From CAZFLM01 sp964519955 (GTDB taxonomy: Bacteria > Armatimonadota > Chthonomonadetes > Chthonomonadales > CAJBBX01), in the NCBI GenBank assembly GCA_964519955.1, contig CAZFLM010000065.1, positions 1 to 38,165 of the forward strand: a DNA stretch of 38,165 nt, given 5' to 3'. Position 1 is the first letter of the stretch. Each line of letters starts with the position of its first letter. Positions 7,941 through 15,602 of this stretch are shown one piece after another. Under the pieces are notes generated by a model. It ran no database searches. It worked only from the letters and a program-made list of their open reading frames with translations, and had not been told where the DNA came from. Made by a program: the position numbers and the translations under genes.

Positions 7941-9341
7941 CTATCCCCCGCCGCTCGAACCCAGCCGCGTGACACGCTCGGGCGCGATCAGCTCATCGAA
8001 CCGCTCGGCCGTCAGCGCGCCCAGGCGCACTGCCGCGTCGCGCACGGTCAGCCCTTCGCGATGCGCCGTGTCCGCCACCTGCTGGGCTGCCTCGTAGCCA
8101 ATCTCGTCGACCAGCGCGGTCACCGCAGCCGTGCTGCTCTCGGCCTGTGCTCGGCAGCGCTCACGGTCCGCCTCGATGCCCTCGGCGCAGTGCGCCCGCA
8201 AGATGCGGCAGGCACGCTCCAGCAGGTCGATGCTGCCGAGCAGGCAGTCGGCGATGAGCGGCATGAACTGGTTCAACTCGAGGTTGCCTAGCGAGCAGGC
8301 CGTCGTCAGCGCCTGGTCCTGCGCCATCGCCAGGATGGCCGCCTGCGAGACCGCCTCGGGGATCACCGGGTTCACCTTGCCCGGCATGATCGAGGAGCCC
8401 GCCTGCCGCGCCGGCAGCGCGATCTCCCCGATGCCTGCCTCCGGTCCCGACGAGAGCAGGCGCAAGTCGGACGATACCTTCAGCAGGTTGGACGCGAGTG
8501 CCCGCAGGATGCCGGACACCTCCACGAACAGATCGGTGTTCTGCGTCGCGTCGATCAAGTTCTCGGACCGAGCCAGGCCGATGCCGGTGATCTCGCGCAG
8601 CAGGTCGGTGGCGCGGAAGATGAACTTGCGCGGCGCGCCGATCCCGGTGCCGATGGCGGTGCCGCCCAGGTTCACGGTGCGCAGCCGCTCCTCGCACTTG
8701 TAGATGCGCCAGCGATCCCGCGCGAAGCACTCGGCGAACGCGGACATCGTGCGGCCGAGCGTCGTCAGCGTGGCGTCCTGCAGCTCGGTCCGGGCGACCT
8801 TCACGACGTCCGCGAACTCGCGCTCCTTCGCCTGGAACGCCTCCGTCAGCGCGACAACCTGCCGCTCCAGGCCGCGCAGCCCGACGATGGCTGCGACGCG
8901 GAGAGCGGTCGGATAGGTGTCGTTCGTGCTCTGGTGCCGGTTGACGTCCTCGATCGGGTGGATGAACTCGTAGTCGCCCAGCTCACGGCCCATGAGCTGC
9001 AGCGCCCGGTTCGCCAGCACCTCGTTCACGTTCATGTTGAGGGAGGTGCCGGCGCCCCCTTGCAGCGCATCGACCACGACAGGCTCATCGAGCAGCCCGA
9101 CGGCCATCTCGCCGCACGCCGCTTCGATCGCCGCGAACCGGGCATCGTCGAAGCAGCCCAGCTCGCGGTTGGCGCGGGCGCATGCCAGCTTCACCTGGCC
9201 GAAGGCGTGGACGAGGGCCGGATGCACGGGTCGGCATGCGAGCGGGAAGTTGGCGATCGCCCGCGCGGTATGCACTCCGTAGAGCGCCTCCGCAGGCACC
9301 GCCAACTCCCCCAGCAAGTCATGTTCGATGCGTTGGTTCAT
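7941..9341 (-). CDS. aspA: Aspartate ammonia-lyase in the maturation operon
   Basis: This 466-aa protein belongs to the aspartase/fumarase superfamily. The signature GSSIMPGKVNPVIPE forms the active-site loop, and AGTSLNMNVNEV is also typical. The VNPVIPE form favours aspartase over class II fumarase. The reaction would be aspartate to fumarate plus ammonium. The start MNQRIEHD at 9341 fits the family N-terminus. The frame extends upstream only through repetitive DNA. It sits between hydG and hydF and its stop codon is 2 nt from hydF. Aspartase genes are known to recur in hyd maturation clusters, and released ammonium could feed the bridging amine of the H-cluster dithiolate. That link is inference; fumarase activity is a remaining alternative. 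Confidence 0.9.
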   Translation of the reverse strand: MNQRIEHDLLGELAVPAEALYGVHTARAIANFPLACRPVHPALVHAFGQVKLACARANRELGCFDDARFAAIEAACGEMAVGLLDEPVVVDALQGGAGTSLNMNVNEVLANRALQLMGRELGDYEFIHPIEDVNRHQSTNDTYPTALRVAAIVGLRGLERQVVALTEAFQAKEREFADVVKVARTELQDATLTTLGRTMSAFAECFARDRWRIYKCEERLRTVNLGGTAIGTGIGAPRKFIFRATDLLREITGIGLARSENLIDATQNTDLFVEVSGILRALASNLLKVSSDLRLLSSGPEAGIGEIALPARQAGSSIMPGKVNPVIPEAVSQAAILAMAQDQALTTACSLGNLELNQFMPLIADCLLGSIDLLERACRILRAHCAEGIEADRERCRAQAESSTAAVTALVDEIGYEAAQQVADTAHREGLTVRDAAVRLGALTAERFDELIAPERVTRLGSSGGG

Positions 9342-9578
9342 GCAACGCTCCCAGGCAGCCCAACCACTCCAGCTACCCGCCAAGCACGACGCCGTGGTGG
9401 GGCGGGCGTCCCTGCCCGCCAAGCACAGCGCCGCGCCGCGCACCCGTCCGCGAGGACGGTCGGCCGAAGGCCATGCTGCCGGTGGTTTCACACCACCGTG
9501 CGCGCGCCAGACCGGCCCACTCCTACGCTCCACGTACAGCGCCGTGGTGGGGCGGGCGCCCCTGCCCGCCAGGCGCAA
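9342..9578. repeat. GC-rich repeat region between hydG and aspA
   Basis: This 237-bp gap lies inside an otherwise tight operon. A 30-bp unit at 9391-9420 recurs at 9541-9570 with one difference (29/30 identical), exactly 150 bp apart. The unit contains a GGCGGGCG...CTGCCCGCC palindrome. A partial copy of its right end (CCCGCCAAGCAC) is at 9377-9388. Between the copies is another short symmetric segment around a GGTGGTTTCACACCACC-type inverted repeat. It resembles dispersed REP-like intergenic repeats and does not look coding. It may affect mRNA folding or processing between hydG and aspA. Confidence 0.75.
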
Positions 9579-10988
9579 CTACACGATCAGGTCGCGCTCA
9601 TCGGTGCTGCGTATCTTGGCCAGCCGCTCGGCGACGGCGCCGCGCTGCGCTCCCTCCGGGAACTTCAGCAGCTCGGCGTCGATCAGCCGCTCGCCCACCG
9701 CACGCGTCTCCGCCGAGGCGTAGTCCGTCAGGTACTCCTGCAGCGTGCTGAGTGCGTTCGGCGTGCAGAACCGCTCGATGAACCCCGGGATGGCGTACTC
9801 CATGAACACCTCGCCGGTCCGGCCCAACCGATAGCACGCCGTGCAGAAGCTCGGGATGTAGCCGTCCTCCATGAGCTGCCGCGTCACCTCGTCGAGCGAG
9901 CGCGTGTCGCCGAGCTGGAACTGCTCCTCGTGCAACGCCTGCTCGTCGCCCACCCGGTCGTCGCGGTAGCCGCCGATCTCCAGGCGAGTCCCGGCGTCGA
10001 TCTGCGAGACTCCGAACTGCAGGATCTGCTGGCGGATCTCGGCGCTCTCGCGGCACGTCAGGATCATGCCCGTGTAGGGCACCGAGAGCCGCAGAATGGC
10101 CACGAGCCGCGTGAAGGCGCTATCGTTCACCAGCCAGCGCTCGTCGATCTGCACGCCGCTCGCGGGCTGCAGGCGCGGGAAGCTGAGCGTGTGCGGGCCG
10201 ACGCCGAACCGCTCGCGCAGGTGGCAGGAGTGCGCCACGAGGCCGAGCGTATCGAAGCGCCAGTCGTACAGCCCGAACAGCGCGCCGAGCCCCACGTCGT
10301 CGATGCCGGCCTCCTGCGCGCGGCTCAGCCCGTCGAGGCGCCACAGGTAGTCCGCCTTCATCGTGCCCGCCGGGTGCATCCGGGCGTATGTCTCGTGGTG
10401 GTAGGTCTCCTGGAAGATCTGGTACGTCCCGATGCCGGCTGCCTTGACGGTGCGATAGCCCTCCACGTCCAGCGGCGCGGCGTTGATGTTCACTCGGCGG
10501 ATGGCGCCCTTGCCCACGCGGACGGAGTAGACCTCGCGGGTCGAGGCGGCGATGAACTCCGGATCGTACTTCGGGTGCTCGCCGAACACCAGGATCAGCC
10601 GCTTCTGGCCCATCCTCTCCAGCGACTCGACCTGCTGGCGGATGCCCTCGCTGTCCAGGGTCATGCGGACGCAGTCGGGGTTCGAGCGGCGGAACCCGCA
10701 GTAGGCGCAGTCGTTGATGCAGCGGCTGCCCACGTACAGCGGCGCGAAGAGCACGATGCGGTTGCCGTAGACCTGGCGCTTCAGCTCGCGCGCCGCCTCG
10801 AAGATCCGCTCGACCTGATCCGGCGCGTCCGAGGCGATCAGCACGGCGGTCTCCGCGGGTGTGAGCGGCTCCTTCGCCATGCTCTTGGCCAGCACGTCCT
10901 CGAACTGGCCCGGCTCGGGCTTCCGATCGAGGAGCGCCTGCAGCGCCTGGTCATCGATGAAGTCGACTGCGTCCTTACTCAGTTTCAT
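9579..10988 (-). CDS. hydG: [FeFe]-hydrogenase maturase HydG (tyrosine lyase)
   Basis: This 469-aa radical-SAM enzyme cleaves tyrosine to give the CO and cyanide ligands of the H-cluster. The radical-SAM motif CINDCAYC (C90, C94, C97) is near the N-terminus. The C-terminal CX2CX22C motif, starting with CTAC, binds the auxiliary cluster on which the iron synthon is built. The start MKLSKDAVDF at 10988 gives the standard length; the open frame upstream overlaps hydE. The first 14 bp overlap the 3' end of hydE, so the two are translationally coupled. Identification is firm. Confidence 0.96.
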   Translation of the reverse strand: MKLSKDAVDFIDDQALQALLDRKPEPGQFEDVLAKSMAKEPLTPAETAVLIASDAPDQVERIFEAARELKRQVYGNRIVLFAPLYVGSRCINDCAYCGFRRSNPDCVRMTLDSEGIRQQVESLERMGQKRLILVFGEHPKYDPEFIAASTREVYSVRVGKGAIRRVNINAAPLDVEGYRTVKAAGIGTYQIFQETYHHETYARMHPAGTMKADYLWRLDGLSRAQEAGIDDVGLGALFGLYDWRFDTLGLVAHSCHLRERFGVGPHTLSFPRLQPASGVQIDERWLVNDSAFTRLVAILRLSVPYTGMILTCRESAEIRQQILQFGVSQIDAGTRLEIGGYRDDRVGDEQALHEEQFQLGDTRSLDEVTRQLMEDGYIPSFCTACYRLGRTGEVFMEYAIPGFIERFCTPNALSTLQEYLTDYASAETRAVGERLIDAELLKFPEGAQRGAVAERLAKIRSTDERDLIV

Positions 10989-12090
10989 CTGCTGCACTTT
11001 CCGACCCCTGTTCGTCCCGCGGCATGGTGCGCTCGCGGTGCGCCAGCGAGTCTCCTCTCCCGGTCCCGACGCGCCGCCCGATGGAGGCGATTCGCAGCGA
11101 CATGCACTCAGAGCAGTGCTCCGCGTTCTCAGTCGCACACGCCTTGCCGGGGTAGATGATGTACTCTTTGCGGACCTGCGGCGGGGTCAGGTTCGGCATC
11201 ACAACGTTGGCGCCGCGCCGGAGCCCGAGTTCCCGGCCCATCGCCGGGTTCAGGGTGGCCAGCGCAGTCGTGCTGGGGATGTTGGCCGTCGGACACAGGA
11301 TGCGCGTCAGAGCGATCGCCTTGTACGCCATCTCGGCCGTGTTCGGCGCCTGGTCCTCCGTCAGTATCGGCATTTCCGCGCCCGCGGCTCCGAGCGGCGT
11401 GTCGGGGTGCGGAAGAAACGGGCCGATACCGATCATATCCAAGTCAAGCTCGGCGTACACCTCGATGTCGCGCGCCACGTCGTCGAACGATTGTCCCGGT
11501 ATCCCGACCATGGCGCCGCTTCCCACCTCGTAGCCCAGGTCCCGCAGTTGCCGCAGGATGGCCAACCGGTCCGACTTCCTCCCCGCCCGATCGGGGTGAA
11601 TGGCGGCGTAGAGCCGTGCGTTGGAGGTCTCGAAGCGCAGCAGGTAGCGGTCCGCGCCTGCCTGTCGCCAGAGGCGAAGCTCCTCGCCGGTCCGCTCGCC
11701 AACGCTCAGCGTCACAGCCAGCGGCGTCTCAGCCTTCACGCGGCGCACCACGTCGGCCAGCCATTCGGCGCCGGTCCCGGGGTCTTCGCCGCTCTGGAGC
11801 ACGAGCGTTCCGTAGCCGAACGCGACCGCCTGGTGGGCGCACGCGAGGATCTCGTCGGCGGATAGGCGGTACCGGTGGACGGCGCGGTTGGCGGCGCGGA
11901 GGCCGCAGTAGTGGCAGTTGCGCGCGCAGTGGTTCGTGAACTCGACGAGGCCGCGGAGGTGGACCTCGTCGCCGACGGCGGCCTGGCGCACGGCATCGGC
12001 CCTCGCCCAGAGGCTGGCGATGCGTTCGGGATCGGTCTGGCGCAGCCAGGCCACGATCTCGGCGTGCGACAAGCCCGGCTCGTGAACCAT
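10975..12090 (-). CDS. hydE: [FeFe]-hydrogenase maturase HydE
   Basis: This 371-aa radical-SAM protein is needed for H-cluster assembly and acts on the HydG-derived iron-cysteine synthon. The radical-SAM cysteines are C55, C59 and C62 (CARNCHYC). The C-terminal part has GKACATENAEHCSEC, matching the second cysteine-rich site of HydE. The last about 25 residues are an unconserved charged tail that overlaps the hydG start. It is the first gene of the minus-strand operon. A -10-like TATACT overlapped by a putative Rex operator lies about 60 nt upstream. Confidence 0.95.
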   Translation of the reverse strand: MVHEPGLSHAEIVAWLRQTDPERIASLWARADAVRQAAVGDEVHLRGLVEFTNHCARNCHYCGLRAANRAVHRYRLSADEILACAHQAVAFGYGTLVLQSGEDPGTGAEWLADVVRRVKAETPLAVTLSVGERTGEELRLWRQAGADRYLLRFETSNARLYAAIHPDRAGRKSDRLAILRQLRDLGYEVGSGAMVGIPGQSFDDVARDIEVYAELDLDMIGIGPFLPHPDTPLGAAGAEMPILTEDQAPNTAEMAYKAIALTRILCPTANIPSTTALATLNPAMGRELGLRRGANVVMPNLTPPQVRKEYIIYPGKACATENAEHCSECMSLRIASIGRRVGTGRGDSLAHRERTMPRDEQGSESAADETE

Positions 12091-12143
12091 ATCGCCCTTG
12101 CTCCCATCCTGGTGGGGCGCCCTGAGGAGAGGATGCCCGCAAA

Positions 12144-12161
12144 CCGATAGTATATTAACGA
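12144..12161. promoter_or_regulatory. Putative Rex operator, hydE side
   Basis: CCGATA-GTATAT-TAACGA matches the local palindrome TCGTTA-N6-TAACGA at 10 of 12 positions. It covers a minus-strand -10-like TATACT (complement 12149-12154), placed 59 nt before the hydE ATG. Occupation would block transcription of the maturation operon. No good -35 was found for this -10. Confidence 0.55.
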
Positions 12162-12249
12162 TTTCTAGCGTCCGTGTTTAGCCGACAAATGTTCCAGTTT
12201 GGATTACATGGGCGACAGATGGCCGGCATACCGGCCGGGCAGCGGCTAG

Positions 12250-12267
12250 TCGTTACCGGACTAACGA
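12250..12267. promoter_or_regulatory. Putative Rex operator, central perfect palindrome
   Basis: TCGTTA-CCGGAC-TAACGA is a perfect 6+6 inverted repeat. Its geometry is the same as the known Rex site TTGTTAA-N4-TTAACAA, from which it differs mainly by T to C in each half-site. It lies about midway between hydE and rex, 106 bp from the first site and 203 bp from the third. It could be the strongest site and might allow looping. Confidence 0.55.
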
Positions 12268-12419
12268 GTGATCGGGGCGTCCGGCACCGCTGCGCGCGCC
12301 AACCCGGTACCAGGCGCCGCCTGCATCGATAGCCCCGGAACGATATCGGGGCATTCCGGCGCGCGGCGTGCTCGGAGACACCGAATCAGTACTGGATTCG
12401 CCGATATCTGCCCGAAGTG

Positions 12420-12448
12420 TTGAAAACGGACGGCCCGGATGGTATATT
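12420..12448 (+). promoter_or_regulatory. Sigma-70 promoter of the rex-hydCBA operon
   Basis: TTGAAA (12420-12425) and TATATT (12443-12448) each match the consensus at five of six positions and are separated by the optimal 17 nt. Transcription would begin near 12455, inside the third putative Rex operator. That predicts autorepression by Rex. Confidence 0.7.
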
Positions 12449-12452
12449 CAAA

Positions 12453-12470
12453 TCGTTAGTAGATTAACAC
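12453..12470. promoter_or_regulatory. Putative Rex operator, rex side
   Basis: TCGTTA-GTAGAT-TAACAC matches the local palindrome at 10 of 12 positions and the published Rex consensus TTGTTAA-N4-TTAACAA at 11 of 14. It overlaps the predicted start of transcription and ends 13 nt before the rex ATG. Confidence 0.62.
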
Positions 12471-12483
12471 ATGCGAGGGCGCT

Positions 12484-13122
12484 ATGCACCGGGCGACGCT
12501 GATCCGTTTCCAGAGCTACCTGCTGCGACTGCAACAACTCAAGGAAGCCGGGCGAACCGTCATCACCAGCGAGGACCTCGCGGCCTTTGTCGGGGTCACC
12601 GCGTCCCGAGTGCGCCAGGACATGGCCCTGCTGCGCACCGGCGGCAAGCCCCGCACCGGCTATGTGATCACCGATCTCGAGATCCTGATCCACTGCCTGC
12701 TCGATCTGCTGACGATCAAGGGCGCGGCGCTCGTGGGCGTCGGCAACCTCGGGCGCGCGCTCGCCAAGAGCGAGATCTGGTCGCACACCGGCTTCGAGCT
12801 CCGCGCCATCTTCGACAACGACCGCTCGCTCGTCGGCACCGAGGTCGGCGACCTGACCGTTCAGCATGTCAACGAGCTGATCGGGACGGTGCGCAGCCAC
12901 GGCATCGAGTGCGGCTGCGTGGCCGTCCCCGCCGCCCACGCTCAGTCCGTCGCGAACATGCTCGTCTCCGCGGGGGTTCGAGCCATCTGGAACTTCGCGC
13001 CCGTCGATTTGCACGTGCCCGACAACATCATCGTCGAGAACCAAAGGCTGGAGCACGGCCTGATGACGCTGTCGTTCCTGCTCGCGAAGGCCCGCCAGGG
13101 CGAGCCGATCGATCAGGAGTAA
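12484..13122 (+). CDS. rex: Redox-sensing repressor Rex
   Basis: This 212-aa regulator has an N-terminal winged helix (residues about 5-60, with TASRVRQDMALL as the recognition region). The C-terminal Rossmann domain has the NAD(H) motif GVGNLG at residues 85-90. A C-terminal helix of the domain-swapping type found in Rex dimers follows. Rex proteins repress fermentation and hydrogenase genes and let go when NADH is high. The recognition region differs from the RKDLS-type sequence of well-known Rex proteins. That agrees with the slightly altered palindromes next to it. It lies between the maturation operon and the hydrogenase operon and is the first gene of the latter, so it probably regulates both and itself. 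Confidence 0.93.
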   Translation: MHRATLIRFQSYLLRLQQLKEAGRTVITSEDLAAFVGVTASRVRQDMALLRTGGKPRTGYVITDLEILIHCLLDLLTIKGAALVGVGNLGRALAKSEIWSHTGFELRAIFDNDRSLVGTEVGDLTVQHVNELIGTVRSHGIECGCVAVPAAHAQSVANMLVSAGVRAIWNFAPVDLHVPDNIIVENQRLEHGLMTLSFLLAKARQGEPIDQE

Positions 13123-13160
13123 CAGAGCCGTGTTCCGAAGCCCAACGCTTGGAGGCGACC

Positions 13161-13694
13161 TTGGCCACATCAACGCTTGAACCACCCCGATCAGCAGCTC
13201 GCAGCTTCATGCGGGTGCACGAGATCATCAAGGAGTGCGGGTGCAACGAAAGCGCCCTCATTCCCATCTTGCAGAAGGTGCAGGAGGAGTACCGGTACCT
13301 GCCGGAGGAGATCCTCGCCTGCGTCGCGACCGAGCTGAACCTGCCGCCCGCGCACGTCTGCGGCGTCGCGACCTTCTACGCGCAGTTCTCCCTGGAGCCC
13401 AAGGGAAAGCACCTCGTCCGCGTGTGCGACGGCACCGCCTGCCACGTGCGCGACAACCGCTCCCTGATCGAGGCCATCAAGCGCAAGCTGAAGCTGACGG
13501 ACGGCGCCTCCACGACCAGCGACCTGCGGTACACGCTGGAGATCGTGAACTGCATCGGAGCCTGCGCGCTCGCGCCGGCCATGGTGATCGACGACGAAGT
13601 CCACGGCCAGGTGACCGGTGAGAAGGCCGTCAAGCTGCTGGCGGAACTCGACCGCCGCGAGGACGAAGAGGCCGGGTTGGGAGGCGCACAGTGA
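13161..13694 (+). CDS. hydC: HydABC hydrogenase gamma subunit (NuoE-like)
   Basis: This 177-aa protein is the thioredoxin-like [2Fe-2S] subunit of the trimeric NADH/ferredoxin-linked [FeFe]-hydrogenase. An N-terminal helical bundle is followed by the cluster motif, CDGTAC and then CIGAC about 40 residues later. The chosen start is TTG at 13161, because GGAGG (13151-13155) lies 5 nt upstream. ATG at 13209 would give 161 aa, closer to the shortest family members, but has no clear ribosome-binding site. The stop codon overlaps the hydB GTG start by 4 nt. Confidence 0.93.
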   Translation: MATSTLEPPRSAARSFMRVHEIIKECGCNESALIPILQKVQEEYRYLPEEILACVATELNLPPAHVCGVATFYAQFSLEPKGKHLVRVCDGTACHVRDNRSLIEAIKRKLKLTDGASTTSDLRYTLEIVNCIGACALAPAMVIDDEVHGQVTGEKAVKLLAELDRREDEEAGLGGAQ

Positions 13695-15589
13695 GCCAGC
13701 CGATCAAGTTCGTTTCGCCGGAGCACCTGGCGGGAGTGCGCAAGCGCGCCTCCGAGGTCCTCGACGGCGACCAGTTGCGCGTGGTGGTCTGCGGCGGCAC
13801 GGGCTGCACCTCGAACGGCAGCCTGAAGGTCCTCGCCGCGCTCCGGCAGGAGGTCGAGGCACGGGGTCTGCCGATCCGCGTCGACCTGCTCGATGAGCAT
13901 GCCAAGGACGGGTCCGTCGCCATCGACCGCAGCGGATGCCTCGGGTTCTGCGAGGTCGGCCCCATCGTCCGCATCCTGCCGTCCAACTTCTTCTACATCC
14001 GCGTGAAGCCCGCCGACGCGGCCGACATCGTCGAGCAGACCCTGATCAAGGGCGAGCCGATCGAGCGCCTGCTCTACAAGGATCCGGCGACCGGCGAGTC
14101 CTATGCGCGGCGCGACGAGATCCCGTTCTTCCGCCACCAGGTGAACATCGCGCTGGCCGACTGCGGCTTCGTCGACCCGGCGGACATCCGCCAGTACGTG
14201 GCCCACGGCGGGTACTCATCGCTGGCCGACAGCCTGTTCAACAAGCGCCCCGAGAACGTGGTCGACGAGATCCTGGCGTCCGGGCTGCGCGGGCGCGGCG
14301 GCGGCGGCTTCCCCACCGGGCGCAAGTGGCAGCTCACGGCGAAGGTGCGCTCCGAGAAGAAGTACATCATCTGCAACGCCGACGAGGGCGACCCCGGCGC
14401 GTTCATGGACCGCAGCGTTCTGGAGGGCAACCCGCACTCGGTGCTCGAGGGCATGGCGCTCGCCGGCTACGCCATCGGCGCCGACGAGGGCTATGTCTAC
14501 GTCCGCGCGGAGTACCCGCTCGCGGTGGAGCGCGTCCGCACCGCCATCAAGCAGGCCGAGGAAGCCGATCTGCTCGGCGACAATGTTCTGGGCACCCCGT
14601 TCTCGTTCCACATCCACGTGAAGGAAGGCGCCGGCGCGTTCGTCTGCGGCGAGGAGACCGCCCTCATCGCCTCCATCGAGGGTTTCCGCGGCATGCCGCG
14701 CCCGAAGCCGCCGTTCCCCGCGCAGGCCGGGCTCTGGGGCAAGCCGACCGTGGTGAACAACGTCGAGACGCTCGCCAATGTCCCGCGCGTGCTGCTGCAT
14801 GGCGCCGAGTGGTTCAAGCAGTACGGCGTCGAGAAGTCGAGCGGCACCAAGGTCTTCGCGCTGACGGGCGACGTGGTGAACACAGGTCTCATCGAGGTGC
14901 CGATGGGCACCACGCTGCGCGACGTGGTCTTCAAGATCGGCGGCGGCATCCGCGGCGGCAAGGAGTTCAAGACCGTGCAGATCGGCGGCCCGTCGGGCGG
15001 CTGTCTGACCACGGAGCACCTCGATCTGCCTCTCGACTACGACTCGCTGCGAAGCGTGGGCGCCATGGTCGGCAGCGGCGGCCTCGTCGTGATGGACGAA
15101 GAGACCTGCATGGTCGAGGTCGCGCGGTTCTTCATGAACTTCACCCAGCACGAGTCGTGCGGCAAGTGCGTGCTGTGCCGCGAAGGCACCAAGCGGATGC
15201 TGGAGATCCTGGAGCGCATCACCCAGGGCAAGGGCGAGGTCGAGGACATCTCCACGCTCGAAGAGCTGGCCGAGACCGTGCGCGACGGCTCGCTCTGCGG
15301 CCTGGGCAAGACCGCCCCGAACCCGGTGCTCTCGACGCTGCGCTACTACCGCGACGAGTATCTGGCCCACGTGGTGGACAAGCGCTGCCCGGCCGGCCAG
15401 TGCGCCTCGTTCAAGTCCTACTACATCCAGCCTGAGCTGTGCAAGGGCTGCCGCCTGTGCGCCAAGAACTGCCCGGTCGAGGCGATCTCGGGCGAGCTGA
15501 AGCAGCCGCATGTGATCGACCAGGACAAGTGCGTCAAGTGCGGCGCGTGCCTCGACGTCTGCCGGCTCAAGGCCGTGGCGCTCGCTTAG
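13691..15589 (+). CDS. hydB: HydABC hydrogenase beta subunit (NuoF-like, FMN/NADH)
   Basis: This 632-aa protein is the NADH-oxidising or -reducing flavoprotein and the proposed bifurcation centre. In order it shows a thioredoxin-like [2Fe-2S] domain (C34, C39 and a GCLGFC pair), and the NuoF core with the FMN/NADH loop RGRGGGGFPTG near residue 200. Next come an SLBB region, the N3-type [4Fe-4S] motif SCGKCVLC near residue 489, and a RCPAGQC segment. Two ferredoxin-type clusters end the protein (CKGCRLCAKNCP near 583, then CVKCGACLDVC). The start is GTG at 13691 with GGGAGG upstream, overlapping hydC. The extra clusters are those of bifurcating HydB rather than plain NuoF. Confidence 0.96.
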   Translation: MSQPIKFVSPEHLAGVRKRASEVLDGDQLRVVVCGGTGCTSNGSLKVLAALRQEVEARGLPIRVDLLDEHAKDGSVAIDRSGCLGFCEVGPIVRILPSNFFYIRVKPADAADIVEQTLIKGEPIERLLYKDPATGESYARRDEIPFFRHQVNIALADCGFVDPADIRQYVAHGGYSSLADSLFNKRPENVVDEILASGLRGRGGGGFPTGRKWQLTAKVRSEKKYIICNADEGDPGAFMDRSVLEGNPHSVLEGMALAGYAIGADEGYVYVRAEYPLAVERVRTAIKQAEEADLLGDNVLGTPFSFHIHVKEGAGAFVCGEETALIASIEGFRGMPRPKPPFPAQAGLWGKPTVVNNVETLANVPRVLLHGAEWFKQYGVEKSSGTKVFALTGDVVNTGLIEVPMGTTLRDVVFKIGGGIRGGKEFKTVQIGGPSGGCLTTEHLDLPLDYDSLRSVGAMVGSGGLVVMDEETCMVEVARFFMNFTQHESCGKCVLCREGTKRMLEILERITQGKGEVEDISTLEELAETVRDGSLCGLGKTAPNPVLSTLRYYRDEYLAHVVDKRCPAGQCASFKSYYIQPELCKGCRLCAKNCPVEAISGELKQPHVIDQDKCVKCGACLDVCRLKAVALA

Positions 15590-15602
15590 GGGAGGTTTGG
15601 AG

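Larger units (their letters stand above)
12091..12483. other. Divergent control region, hydE/rex
   Basis: This 393-bp non-coding region separates the two divergent arms. It holds three TCGTTA-N6-TAACGA type sites (12144, 12250, 12453), a good sigma-70 promoter for rex, a -10-like box for hydE, and a small hairpin GGCCGG-CATA-CCGGCC (12221-12236). AT-rich patches at both ends contrast with the GC-rich genes. No small ORF with a ribosome-binding site was seen. Confidence 0.8.

Noticed and set aside
9391..9570. A CRISPR array made of the 30-bp repeats
   Set aside because: There are only two full copies, 150 bp apart, with internal symmetric sequence and no cas genes.
9342..9578. An N-terminal extension of aspA by about 79 residues
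   Set aside because: It is encoded by the repeat units and contains repeated Gly/Arg-rich peptides. Aspartases begin near the ATG at 9341.
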